A stretch of DNA of 64,000 nucleotides from an uncultured Fibrobacter sp. (GTDB lineage Bacteria > Fibrobacterota > Fibrobacteria > Fibrobacterales > Fibrobacteraceae): positions 78,744 through 142,743 of the forward strand of contig CAMKLO010000002.1 of the NCBI GenBank assembly GCA_946413655.1, given 5' to 3'. Shown piece by piece: positions 27,906 through 37,000 of this stretch (the stretch's first letter is position 1; the number at the start of each line of letters is the position of its first letter). The notes under the pieces are model-generated. The model saw nothing but the letters and a program-made list of their open reading frames with translations, was not told where the DNA came from and searched no databases. A program made the position numbers and the translations under genes.

Positions 27906-27961
27906 ATGTAATTTTATGGTGATATTTGTCGTATTTCGTTAAAAAAAACTATATTCAAGCC

Positions 27962-28408
27962 ATGATTTGCCCGTTTTGCAAGAAAGACAACGACAAGGTC
28001 GTCGATAGCCGCGTGAGCGGTTCTTCGATTCGCCGCCGTCGCGAATGTTGCGAGTGCGGTCGTCGCTTTACGACCCGTGAGTATATTGAACTTCAGCCGT
28101 TGACTGTTATTAAGCGCAGTGGTGAACGTGAACCGTTCCAGCGTGAAAAACTTTTGCGCGGTATCATGAACTCCTGCAAAAAACGTCCGGTATCCATCGA
28201 CGATATTGAACAGCTTGTGACGCGTGTCGAGAATTCGCTTCAGACATCCGAAAGCTTTGAAGTCAGTTATGACCAAATTGGCAATCTCGTGATGCAGGAA
28301 CTCAAGAAACTCGACGCTGTTGCTTATGTGCGCTTTGCTTCGATTTACCGCGAATTCAAGGAAGTGGGCGAGTTTGTCGATCAAATCAAGACGTTAGATA
28401 AATCCTAG
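27962..28408 (+). CDS. nrdR: Transcriptional repressor NrdR
   Basis: Represses ribonucleotide reductase genes in response to the ATP/dATP balance by binding NrdR boxes. The N-terminal zinc ribbon is intact (C-P-F-C, C-E-C-G-R-R-F-T-T-R-E), preceded by VVDSRVSGSSIRRRREC, and is followed by an ATP-cone (VIKRSGEREPFQREKLLRGIMNSCKKRPVSIDDIEQLV...YVRFASIYREFKEVGEF). The ORF track starts at 27926, but the ATG at 27962 gives MICPFCKK, the family's canonical start, and 148 aa, the usual length. Reductase genes are not in the window, so its targets lie elsewhere. Confidence 0.96.
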   Translation: MICPFCKKDNDKVVDSRVSGSSIRRRRECCECGRRFTTREYIELQPLTVIKRSGEREPFQREKLLRGIMNSCKKRPVSIDDIEQLVTRVENSLQTSESFEVSYDQIGNLVMQELKKLDAVAYVRFASIYREFKEVGEFVDQIKTLDKS

Positions 28409-28528
28409 ACGAAAGAACGCTCGCCATGCTCGCTATAGACGACAAATGCATACGGCGAATGAAGCAGGATTGCTTGCAAGCCTATTTCTGAGCCGAGCAT
28501 TTGGCACTTGTGCAGAGACGAAAGTGTT

Positions 28529-28615
28529 GTCATCCTGGAGGGCGTGAAACGTCCGACGGAATCCAGTGAATTTTCTATTTTTGCTGCGTCATCCTGAACA
28601 ACGTGAAGGATCCAG
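28529..28615. repeat. Two dispersed GTCATCCTG...GGAATCCAG/GGATCCAG repeats
   Basis: Two units, GTCATCCTGGAGGGCGTGAA...ATCCAG (28529-28566) and GTCATCCTGAACAACGTGAAGGATCCAG (28588-28615), share ends and resemble the element at 57553-57621. The second unit ends nine bases before the ATG of the methyltransferase gene, so its GAAGGATCC may act as that gene's ribosome binding region. Confidence 0.6.
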
Positions 28616-28624
28616 TCAATTTCA

Positions 28625-29599
28625 ATGAAAAATCTTCTCCAATCCGCTTTTGAAAAACGTGCGCCGCTGTTCGATGTGACGGATGCGTATCGTGTCGTGA
28701 ATGGGGTTGCGGACGGTTTCCCGGGCCTTACGATAGACAAGTTCGGTAATCGTTACCAAATGCAGTTTTTTGGACCGGAGCTCCTCACGAATAAAAGTGA
28801 AATTGTCGAAGCTGTTGTGGCGCAGTTCAATCCCGTTTGCATTGTCGTGAAAGAACGCCTCTCGAGTTCTGGACGCTCGTTGGAAAACGCTCCGATGGAA
28901 GTCGTGGTGGGTACTCGCGAAGATGCTGTAGGCGTTGTGAGTGAAGGCAAGGCGAAGTTTCATGTGGATTTGATGGATACTGTCAACCCGGGGCTTTTCC
29001 TGGACATGCGCCATGTGCGCCTTGAGGTAGAAAATCGGTTCCGTGAAATGTCCGGCGCATTCCCGGCGCATCCCGGCCTTCGGTTCCTCAATCTTTTCAG
29101 CTATACTTGCAGTTTTTCTGTGCATGCTCGGTTGGGCGGTGCTGCTGTGGCAACTAACGCCGACATCAGCGGAAAAATTCTCGACAAGGGTCGTGAAAAT
29201 TATGCACTCAATGGTCTCGATTTGCGTCCAGGAGAGTTTTTCCGTGGTAACGCTATCGAGTATGTGCGCTGGGCGAAAAAGAAGGGACTCCGTTTTGACG
29301 GTATCGTTCTCGACCCGCCAAGCTTTGCACGTTTCAAGGGCTTTAACTTTAACGTTCGTGAGCATTTGATGCCGCTTGTTGCGGAATGTGCGGAACTCCT
29401 CAATTTGAACGGATTCTTTATGGTGAGTTCCAATTACAGTGAATTTAACTTGTCTGCTTTTTCGCGAAATGTTCTTGCCGCTGTCGCATCTGTTCATCCG
29501 CAGGCGCGAACAGCGTGGCAAAAATCTCAGGACATTGACTTTGTCGGGAGCGGTTCGACGAAGGATTCTTGCCTTGTCGCTACAATGGTTGAAGTGTAA
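28625..29599 (+). CDS. RlmI-like class I SAM-dependent rRNA methyltransferase
   Basis: Predicted 23S rRNA 5-methylcytosine methyltransferase of the RlmI/YccW type. After an N-terminal RFM-like region (PLFDVTDAYRVVNGVADGFPGLTIDKFGNRYQMQFFGPELL) come the SAM-binding core FLNLFSYTCSFSVHARLGGAAVATNADISGKILDKGRENYALNGL, then FDGIVLDPPSFARFKGFNFNV with the catalytic D-P-P-S-F motif. The C-terminal strands (NGFFMVSSNYSEFNLSAF) fit the family. At 324 aa it is shorter than E. coli RlmI (about 396) because the N-terminal PUA domain is absent. It stands alone and is convergent with the NtrC-type regulator. Confidence 0.85.
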   Translation: MKNLLQSAFEKRAPLFDVTDAYRVVNGVADGFPGLTIDKFGNRYQMQFFGPELLTNKSEIVEAVVAQFNPVCIVVKERLSSSGRSLENAPMEVVVGTREDAVGVVSEGKAKFHVDLMDTVNPGLFLDMRHVRLEVENRFREMSGAFPAHPGLRFLNLFSYTCSFSVHARLGGAAVATNADISGKILDKGRENYALNGLDLRPGEFFRGNAIEYVRWAKKKGLRFDGIVLDPPSFARFKGFNFNVREHLMPLVAECAELLNLNGFFMVSSNYSEFNLSAFSRNVLAAVASVHPQARTAWQKSQDIDFVGSGSTKDSCLVATMVEV

Positions 29600-29608
29600 T
29601 ATTAGAGA

Positions 29609-29687
29609 GTTACTAGTTACTAGATTTTTTCAGCAAGATTCTTTCTAGTAACTTCTAACTATTAACTAGTAACTGCGCCAAAGGCGC
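29609..29687. repeat. Heptanucleotide hairpin-arm repeat ending in a small GCGCC-AAA-GGCGC hairpin
   Basis: The left arm GTTACTAGTTACTAG and the right arm CTAGTAA-CTTCTAA-CTATTAA-CTAGTAA are inverted heptamer runs around a spacer. The right arm is followed by CTGCGCC-AAA-GGCGC (29675-29687), which abuts the stop codon of the regulator gene. The same CTG + hairpin follows the heptamers at 55252-55264, with paired base changes. Confidence 0.65.
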
Positions 29688-31226
29688 TTACTCTTCTCCG
29701 CCGTCCATTTCAATCTTCAGCTCTTTCAATTTACGCCAAAGCGTTGCACGGCTGATGCCGAGTTTTTTGCAGACTTCGGTCTTGTTCCCCTTACAAATAC
29801 TCAATGCGTGCAGAATGTGCCTGCGCTCCATTTCGTCGAGCGAGAGAATTTCTTCTTCGGCTGGTTCCTGTGCGTGCGTCAAGTACTTTGTCGGGTTATG
29901 CGTCAAAAGTCCTGCGCTGTCCGTTTTTCCCGTAATAGGAACAAAGTTGATTGGCTTTCCGATAGGATTCTCAGCCGACTTTTCGATGTCTTCAACTTCT
30001 TCAATTTCTTCACGAACTACGTTGTCCTTGCTGTCTTTCAAGTGCGGAATAGCCACCGTCTTTTCGCGGGCTTCTATCTGAACCTCTTCAGGAAGGTCCT
30101 CAAGCTTGATTATGCCGCCTTCCGAAAGTACGATGGCATGTTCCACGATGTTTTCGAGTTCGCGGATGTTGCCGGGGTAGGGGTACTTCGTGAGTGCATA
30201 AAGAGCCGCAGGTTCCAAGTCGTGGATTTCCTTGCCTTGCGCTTCCTTGTTCTTTAATATAAAGTAACGTATTAAGTTCGGAATAACCGGCTTTCTATCT
30301 CGGAGAGGCGGAAGTTCCAAGTGGAACGTGTTCAAGCGGTAGTAAAGATCTTCGCGGAATCGTCCTTCTCGCATGGATTGTTGCAGGTCGCGGTTCGTTG
30401 CTGCAATAATACGGATATCCAGATAACGGGCTTCAGTTTCACCGACTCGTCGGATTTCGTGACTTTGTAGAAAACGTAAAAGTTTGACCTGCGTTGCTAG
30501 AGAGAGCTCGCCGACTTCATCGAGAAATAGCGTTCCGCCATTGGCGGATTCGAACAAGCCTTTCTTGTCTGCTGTCGAACCGGTGTATGAACCTTTCTTG
30601 CTTCCGAAGAGTTCGCTTTCGACGAGGTTCTCGGGAATGGCTCCGCAGTTGACCGGCACAAATGGCTCGTTCGCTCGTTTACTGTAACGGTGAACTACGT
30701 TTGCAAGGAATTCCTTGCCCGAACCGGACTCGCCAGTTATGAGTAATGTGCTGTTTGTCGGAGCTACTTTATATACAGTCTTTAAAATTTTTCGCATCTC
30801 GGGCGTGTCGCCGAGAAGACTGTCCAACACCTGCGACTCCATGAGTTGCGTGTTGGATTTGTTTTGCTGTTGCGCTTGTATTTTGCTTGCTGTTTTTTCG
30901 AGAAGCGACAAAGTAATAGGCTTCTTGAGAAAACTGCTTGCACCGCGAGTGATGGCGCTGGCTGCTCCTTGCCAGTTGCGGTCATCGCAAAGAACGAATA
31001 TTTCAATATTGGGTTGACGTTCTTTGAGGTAGCTGATCATGTCCATGTTGTCGAGCATTAAAAAAGGGACCTCGATAAACGCAAGGTCTATCGACGTCTT
31101 TTTTACTAGCGGCATCAAGGTCTTTTCATCGGAGCAGACTAGGAGGTTCGTCCCGGCAACCGACCAATTGCGCTGTAATTCATCGACAAATTTCCGATCA
31201 AAATCAGCGATCAGGATATTCATCAT
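29688..31226 (-). CDS. NtrC-family AAA+ response regulator with degenerate receiver
   Basis: A 512-residue transcription activator with three domains. The receiver (1-~115) keeps the conserved Lys (FLKKP) but has Glu52 in DLAFIEVPF where the phosphoacceptor Asp should be, and the acidic pair is altered (ADFD). The AAA+ domain (~138-370) has Walker A GESGSGKE, Walker B GGTLFLDEVGEL, LRFLQ, the arginine-finger region FREDLYYRLN, and LPPLRDR. The sigma-54 contact loop reads GSYTGS in place of GAFTGA. After a long acidic linker, a Fis-type helix-turn-helix follows (HALSICKGNKTEVCKKLGISRATLWRKLKEL). It lies 8 bases after the single-domain receiver gene in a probable operon with the kinase and the last GH9 gene. 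It may act without phosphorylation, or be tuned by the partner receiver. Confidence 0.9.
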   Translation of the reverse strand: MMNILIADFDRKFVDELQRNWSVAGTNLLVCSDEKTLMPLVKKTSIDLAFIEVPFLMLDNMDMISYLKERQPNIEIFVLCDDRNWQGAASAITRGASSFLKKPITLSLLEKTASKIQAQQQNKSNTQLMESQVLDSLLGDTPEMRKILKTVYKVAPTNSTLLITGESGSGKEFLANVVHRYSKRANEPFVPVNCGAIPENLVESELFGSKKGSYTGSTADKKGLFESANGGTLFLDEVGELSLATQVKLLRFLQSHEIRRVGETEARYLDIRIIAATNRDLQQSMREGRFREDLYYRLNTFHLELPPLRDRKPVIPNLIRYFILKNKEAQGKEIHDLEPAALYALTKYPYPGNIRELENIVEHAIVLSEGGIIKLEDLPEEVQIEAREKTVAIPHLKDSKDNVVREEIEEVEDIEKSAENPIGKPINFVPITGKTDSAGLLTHNPTKYLTHAQEPAEEEILSLDEMERRHILHALSICKGNKTEVCKKLGISRATLWRKLKELKIEMDGGEE

Positions 31227-31234
31227 TTATGCGA

Positions 31235-31609
31235 TTACGAATGGCTCTTGATAATCTCGTCCACTTTGCTGCGCAGTTGCTGGAGATCTAGCGGCTTACT
31301 GAAAATGGCCGCTACATCGAAATGCTGTGCTGTAGCCAAATAGTCTTCGGCAGATGTTCGTCCACCACCGCTAATCGCAATAATGCGATCGCTTAAACCC
31401 ATGCGGCGGAGATCAAGAATAACTTCAAATCCATCACCTTCCGGCATGATGATGTCGGTGATGATTACATCGTACGTGTTCTTCTGGTAGAGCGACTTAG
31501 CTTTCTTGCCATTGCATGCGGTATCAACAGAGTAACCCTTCAATTCAAGAGCGGACTTCAACATGAGGTTCAGTTGAGCGTCATCGTCAATAATAAGTAT
31601 TGTAGACAT
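31235..31609 (-). CDS. Single-domain response regulator (CheY-like receiver)
   Basis: A 124-residue stand-alone receiver with a complete active site: acidic pair in IIDDDAQ, phosphoacceptor Asp in YDVIITDIIMPEGDGFEV, the Ser switch residue in IIAISGGG, and the conserved Lys in AIFSKPLDL. No output domain follows. The ORF track adds 11 residues upstream, but ATG 31609 gives MSTILIIDDD, and this ATG overlaps the kinase stop codon by one base (TGATG), the usual sign of translational coupling. With the kinase upstream and an NtrC-type protein with a degenerate receiver downstream, it is likely the real phosphoryl acceptor of the system. Confidence 0.92.
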   Translation of the reverse strand: MSTILIIDDDAQLNLMLKSALELKGYSVDTACNGKKAKSLYQKNTYDVIITDIIMPEGDGFEVILDLRRMGLSDRIIAISGGGRTSAEDYLATAQHFDVAAIFSKPLDLQQLRSKVDEIIKSHS

Positions 31610-33987
31610 CAAGCCTCCATTTTCTCGATTCTTATAGGCCAATATAGATTAAAAATAGTACCTTCGCCCAAAGTTGTCTGTACCGTATAGCCTGCTTTAC
31701 CTTCTTTTAGCAGTCTAAGTGCCGATGAAAGGCCCAAACCGAGGCCTTCACCTGGTGCTTTAGTGGTAAAGAAGGGCGAAAAAATGCGTTCCAGCGTCGC
31801 CGTGTCCATTCCGGTGCCCGTATCTCCGACGGTGATTTTGGCGTAAACTCCGGCGTCGATTTGCGGGGCGAACGGCGTGATGAGGGGTTCCGTGAGCACT
31901 TCTCTTTTCAATGCTATCGTGAGAACGCCTCCGTTTTCCTTCATGGCGAATATGGCGTTGTTTGCAAGGTTGCTGATGATGCGGTCTAGTGCCGCCACGT
32001 TTCCGACAATGCGGATGTCCTTGTCTATGTTGTCTGCTTTGACCTTCACGTTCGGCGGAAGCGTAATCCACAGCTTCTTCACTACGTCGTCGATAATCAT
32101 GTAGGGGGCAAATTCGGTGGCTGCTTCGTTTTCGGATGTCTTTCCGCGGATGGTATTCAAAAGCTCTTCGAGCGATTCCTTGCCACGCTTAGCCGCCTTG
32201 CCTGCCTCCTGGATGAACATGTATGCCTGGCTATCTTTGTCGAGCACTTCGAGGGCCAAATCGCAGAATCCAATTTGCGAACCGAGAATGTTGTTGTAGT
32301 CGTGGGCGAAGCCTCCACAGATGGTTCCCAATTCTTCGAGCCTAGAGTGAATGTGCTTTTGCTCCTGCAACATGTCTCGTTCTTTTTCAAGTCGCATTTC
32401 TTTGGTGATGTCGATTTTGATACCGATTATTTTATATGGTTTTTGCTGAGCGATAATCGGAATGAACATGTTGTTAAAAATCGAAATATCCTTGGCTTTT
32501 CCTTCGCGAACAGCCTTGTTGTAGTCATCTTGCTTCAAAATTTCGACGGATTCCACTTCATCTAGAGAATTTTTGCTTTGTTTTGTGATTTGTTCGTAAG
32601 AAATGAAACTCTGCGGCTCACCGGTGTTCCTCGCCAAGAGCTCTTGTGGAAGAATCTTGTCGTCGGGCTCCGATGTCTGCAATAGGTTTCCGCGTTCCTT
32701 GATGTCGTTTTGGTTCTGCGTCATGAATACGCCCTGTTCGTTCTTGGACCAGAAACGGAAGGGAAGGGTGCTGATGAGCGTATCCAGGAAGCTTTTGCTT
32801 TCATCGACTTTCTTTTTCCAGATGTTGAGGCGTTCCTGATAGCGAATCTGGTCTAGCTGGTATTCCTTGAACTGCTCGTCGCGGCTTTTTATTATCTGTT
32901 GATAATGCAGTGTGTTGGAAACATCGCTAAAAAACAAGACGTTGTAGTTTGTCGTTAATGATTGACGGACTTGGAATATCGTGGCGTTGAAAATATGGTC
33001 TTCGTTGTCGATGTTGACTTTTATTTTATTGTAAGTAGCTTCGCGTATGGGGTCTGAAATTTGTGAGAATATCGAGGATACTTTTTTATTGAATATGCTT
33101 TCTTGTGTCGTGTGAAGAATACTCAATGCCGCTGCGTTCGCGTATGTAATGTTTCCTTTGGAATTGAAATAGAGCATGCCGTCTGTCATTTTTTCCCTAA
33201 GTTTTTCCATAAACCACGACGTGCTTTTGTTCTTGAACGAGACGGATGTGAAATATTGACCGCAAAGAATCGCCTGGAATATGGCGATAAATGAGGACCA
33301 TTTCATAAACTGATCGTATTCAGTGAATTTAGATGCAATAGGAATGACAATGTCGAAGAGAATGGCCGTTAATGAGAAAAATGAAAATGACCCCAACATG
33401 TAGGTGCTGACTTGGTGTGGAAGAGAAGTGTCGCTGGATTGTACGATGCTGCGGAGAAGATTATATCCGGTAACAATCAGGCAAGGGATGACAAATATGC
33501 CGAAGAGTAATGTGTAAAAGAAAAAAATGGGCCTTTGCACAAAGGGCTTGTAACCCAAAATATCGAAGTTTGCGATGTAAGACGGGTCTTTGATGAAGAT
33601 GATGGTCGATATTATGACGGCTAGAGCTCCGAATATATTCATGAGTTTCCAGCCGCCTTTCCGCTTGATATTAAGGCTTATTTCTGCGGTATGGTGGATG
33701 GCGTTCCCTAGCTGAATCCAACTGAGCGCCGCAACACAGAAGATGATTTGTCTTGCGGTATAAGCTCTTGTGCCGACGACAAAGTTGTCTCCGCTAAAGA
33801 ATATATTGCCAATAAGGTTGCTCGCTTGCCAGTAGATGCTGATAATGACCAACTGGTGTATAGAGCGCGGAAGTTGCTTGATGGAGGATTTTTGACCAAG
33901 CATGATAGGAAAATAGCATACGATAATCAACGCGATAACAGAAAGCGCGATAACGTAAGGCGAGTTTGTAAAAAGACTCTCTTGCAT
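31609..33987 (-). CDS. Membrane hybrid-less histidine kinase (7TM sensor, two PAS, HATPase)
   Basis: A 792-residue sensor kinase. Residues 1-~250 contain about seven transmembrane helices (YVIALSVIALIIVCYFPIML, LMNIFGALAVIISTIIFI, IFFFYTLLFGIFVIPCLIVTG and others), resembling the 7TM sensor modules of bacterial kinases. A first PAS domain (~255-360: DGMLYFNSKGNITYANAAALSIL) and a second (~400-530) follow. The catalytic core has the phosphorylated His562 in GGFAHDYNNILGS, an N box in RIISNLANNAIFAM, DTGTGMD, FSPFFTTK and GLGLGLS. No receiver is fused. The gene starts only 26 bases after the stop of a GH9 cellulase gene, with TAGGAAAA as ribosome binding site and no terminator between, so it is probably cotranscribed with that cellulase. 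Confidence 0.92.
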   Translation of the reverse strand: MQESLFTNSPYVIALSVIALIIVCYFPIMLGQKSSIKQLPRSIHQLVIISIYWQASNLIGNIFFSGDNFVVGTRAYTARQIIFCVAALSWIQLGNAIHHTAEISLNIKRKGGWKLMNIFGALAVIISTIIFIKDPSYIANFDILGYKPFVQRPIFFFYTLLFGIFVIPCLIVTGYNLLRSIVQSSDTSLPHQVSTYMLGSFSFFSLTAILFDIVIPIASKFTEYDQFMKWSSFIAIFQAILCGQYFTSVSFKNKSTSWFMEKLREKMTDGMLYFNSKGNITYANAAALSILHTTQESIFNKKVSSIFSQISDPIREATYNKIKVNIDNEDHIFNATIFQVRQSLTTNYNVLFFSDVSNTLHYQQIIKSRDEQFKEYQLDQIRYQERLNIWKKKVDESKSFLDTLISTLPFRFWSKNEQGVFMTQNQNDIKERGNLLQTSEPDDKILPQELLARNTGEPQSFISYEQITKQSKNSLDEVESVEILKQDDYNKAVREGKAKDISIFNNMFIPIIAQQKPYKIIGIKIDITKEMRLEKERDMLQEQKHIHSRLEELGTICGGFAHDYNNILGSQIGFCDLALEVLDKDSQAYMFIQEAGKAAKRGKESLEELLNTIRGKTSENEAATEFAPYMIIDDVVKKLWITLPPNVKVKADNIDKDIRIVGNVAALDRIISNLANNAIFAMKENGGVLTIALKREVLTEPLITPFAPQIDAGVYAKITVGDTGTGMDTATLERIFSPFFTTKAPGEGLGLGLSSALRLLKEGKAGYTVQTTLGEGTIFNLYWPIRIEKMEA

Positions 33988-34013
33988 GTTTTCCTATCTC
34001 GTGGCCATCCTCT

Positions 34014-37000
34014 TTATTTTGTTCTCTTGATACCGAAGGTCCGTTTTTGTTCGAACGAAGCTTTCGAAGAGAAGTTCTTGGCAATCTTCGGATCGTTTTT
34101 CACTTCGGGGTTATTCATGTTGGGCGAGAATGTCGCTTCGATTTCGGCCTTGTATATGTAGGCGCCTGTTCCAACGGCTCTGTCTTCCTTGGAACGCAGT
34201 CCAGAAGGCGACTTGTTAGCCCATTCGATGATGAATTCGATATTGTTGTTGGACATGAGGTGAATCTTTGGATCTACATAGAAAGACTGGTGGAAGCGAT
34301 TGACGAAATTGCCGAGGTTCGAGTAAATTGGAATATTGAACTTGACAAGGAGTTTTTCCCAAGCGCATTCTTCGCCGAAAGAGGCTCCGCGAGGTACTGT
34401 CAATTTGACATCGAAAATCGCTCCGTTGATATCGGTGGAATCGATACCGGCCAAAGTCACGTTGCCGTTTTGTATAAGGTCGAACTTGTTGCTTGTCTGA
34501 TTTTTGACATAGAGACGCATTGTTTCTGGGACGTTGACCATTGTGCGGTTGTTCGAATTTGCATCGGTAATGTTGTTGCGGAGATCCATGTCGAATTTGA
34601 TTTTGGGAGCTCCGTTTCCGTCAATAGGAATCCACGGCACATCAAATTCCGGATAGTTGCCGTTGGCGTCCTTGAACGAACTCGTCATCATGGAACCCAT
34701 TCTTACAAAGTCGCCCTCCATGACTGCTCCTACGAAGTCTCCCATATAGAGAATGGAAAGGCCGGAATTGTTTTGCGAATAGCTCCAGTTCGAGAAATTG
34801 CTGCTGAACGCGTTGGACTGCTTGTCCGCACGCATGTGCCTGTAGAATTGCTGCGAAGAATCCGCTAAGACAAGGGGCTCGCTTGCGGTGATGTTCAAAA
34901 TGTCGGCGGTTGCTGTCTGGCTGATGATTGCTGAAACATAGACCGGACCGACCTTGTCCTCGGCGAGTACGGTGCTTGTTTCGGTGGCAGCTCCTGTACC
35001 AAGGTACTGTGTGACAAGGCCTGCATGGCTGAGCATCTTGCCTCCAGGCAGCATCCCGTCGAATGGACCGGCGGTATTGCCGAATTGGAACGGCTTAACA
35101 AGATCGATAGAGAGATTTGCTCCGTTGAAGGCTAGCAGGTTCTTTTCGACTGTAAGCGTTTCGGGCTTTGCCAAGCCAAAGATAATCTCCAGTTTTTCCG
35201 GGATGTGCTTTGCATCGGGGGCGCGTTCGAAAACCACATCGACATGGCTTGCGTAGCCGTTTTGGTTTTTATCGGTAATGACGGCGTATATCATCGGGAT
35301 AGGTAAAATCTTGAGGAGAATTTCGACTTTTTCCGGTGTGCAGACGCCTGCAACCCCGTTCCCGTTCAAGTCGGTGATAGAGCCTGCCGGGTCGAGTTGT
35401 CCCCACATGCCTGCGTTGACGAGAGAATTGTTCGCTGCATCAAAGGCAATTTCGAAGTCCCAGATGTTCTTCGCTTCGTTGTAGAGCTTAGCCGATGTGA
35501 CGATTGGCGTTGCAGCCTTGGTCGTCTTGTCGGTACCGTAGAGAACGAGCGGGAAGTTCGTACCCGGTGCAGAAATCGGTTCGCTGAATTGCAGATAAAG
35601 GTGATCTGCCGTTGCGGTATCCTGGCGTTCGAGAATCGTTGCCGAAATGAGTGCCGGCGGCATGCCGTCGGAATAGGAATCGTCGACGGTCTTTACTTGT
35701 CCTTGAATGTCGCTGGTGAGCGTAATCTTTCCGGTGGCGTTCGTCACGACTTCTTTTGGAACATCGATGTTCACAACGAGGGATCTGCCACTTAACGATT
35801 TGACAGTGCTCGAAGTGTATTCCTTGTTTTCGTAGGTGAACGTAATCGATGTGAACCTCTGTTTTTCCAGGTATTCCGACGAAAGAGTGATGTCCATGGC
35901 GTCAGGAATGTGGTCGCAGTCCAAATCGACAATCTTTGCTTTGTCGATAATTGGCCAGGGCGGAAGATCTTCGATGTTCAACTCGGCTGTGGCCGGCGTG
36001 TAGGCGTAATCCTTGTTGCTGACGTGCGTTGCGGAAATGGTTGTCTTCACGGCGATCTTGGAACTGACGTAAATCGTTGCGACACCGTCATAAAGCGTTA
36101 CGGACGTTACAGGAATTGTTGCTGTCGGGTCGGTGTAGAAGAGAACGTTCGGATCTTCGGTTACCAAATCGACGTTCAAGTTCTTCTCGTCCTTAAGCAG
36201 TTCTAGATTGCTGTCGAGGAGCGAAATTTGAACTTCGATGAATTTGTTCTTGTAACCCACGACGTTATTTTTGTCGAATACGAGGTAGCGTTTTTCAGGC
36301 GGGATGGTGATACTGTCGATTTCGACGTTGGAACGGACATAGGCGCATGCGCAATCATACTTGTTTTCGCTCTTCTGGTTTGCGTTTCTGTTGTGCCAGC
36401 TGACCCATTCGATATAATTGTTGCCATAGGCGAGTACCGTATCTTGTTTTCCGAAGGTAATGGCATCGGTGCGCTTGGGGTTCACGTATTCGAACGGATA
36501 TGGATTGCTATTCATTTCTACGGCGTCGAGGAGACCTGTCGGCGAAACTTTGCTTGTTGCCGAGTAAGTCGTGAGCGTGTCCTCCTTTTCGACGGAGTAG
36601 TGTGGGGTCACGAACGGGCTAGTGAAGGTGATTTCTACGTTGCGGTTCACTTGCGGGCCTGTTTCCGGTGTGTCGTCCGGAGCGTAGCCGTATATGTGCT
36701 TGCCGTGGTAATAGACGGGGACGTAGGGGTCGCGAACCATGGCGATAACTTTTTCTCCGCGAGAGTTCCTTTCGAGCTGTGCGGTTTCGGAGCCGGTATA
36801 GTATGGGGCCTGCGTTAGGTCGATGCCTTCGAACTGTTCTGGGGCGTCGTCTCCCGTATGGGCGATAAGCGACCAGCCGTCATTGAAGTTCGCATATGTT
36901 GCGTTGAGCCATTTGATTTGGAAGATGATTCGTCCGGAAACGTAGAGCTTGTCATTGACTGTTATGGGGAGATAGTATTGTCCTGCCTTGTCTTGTGTTT

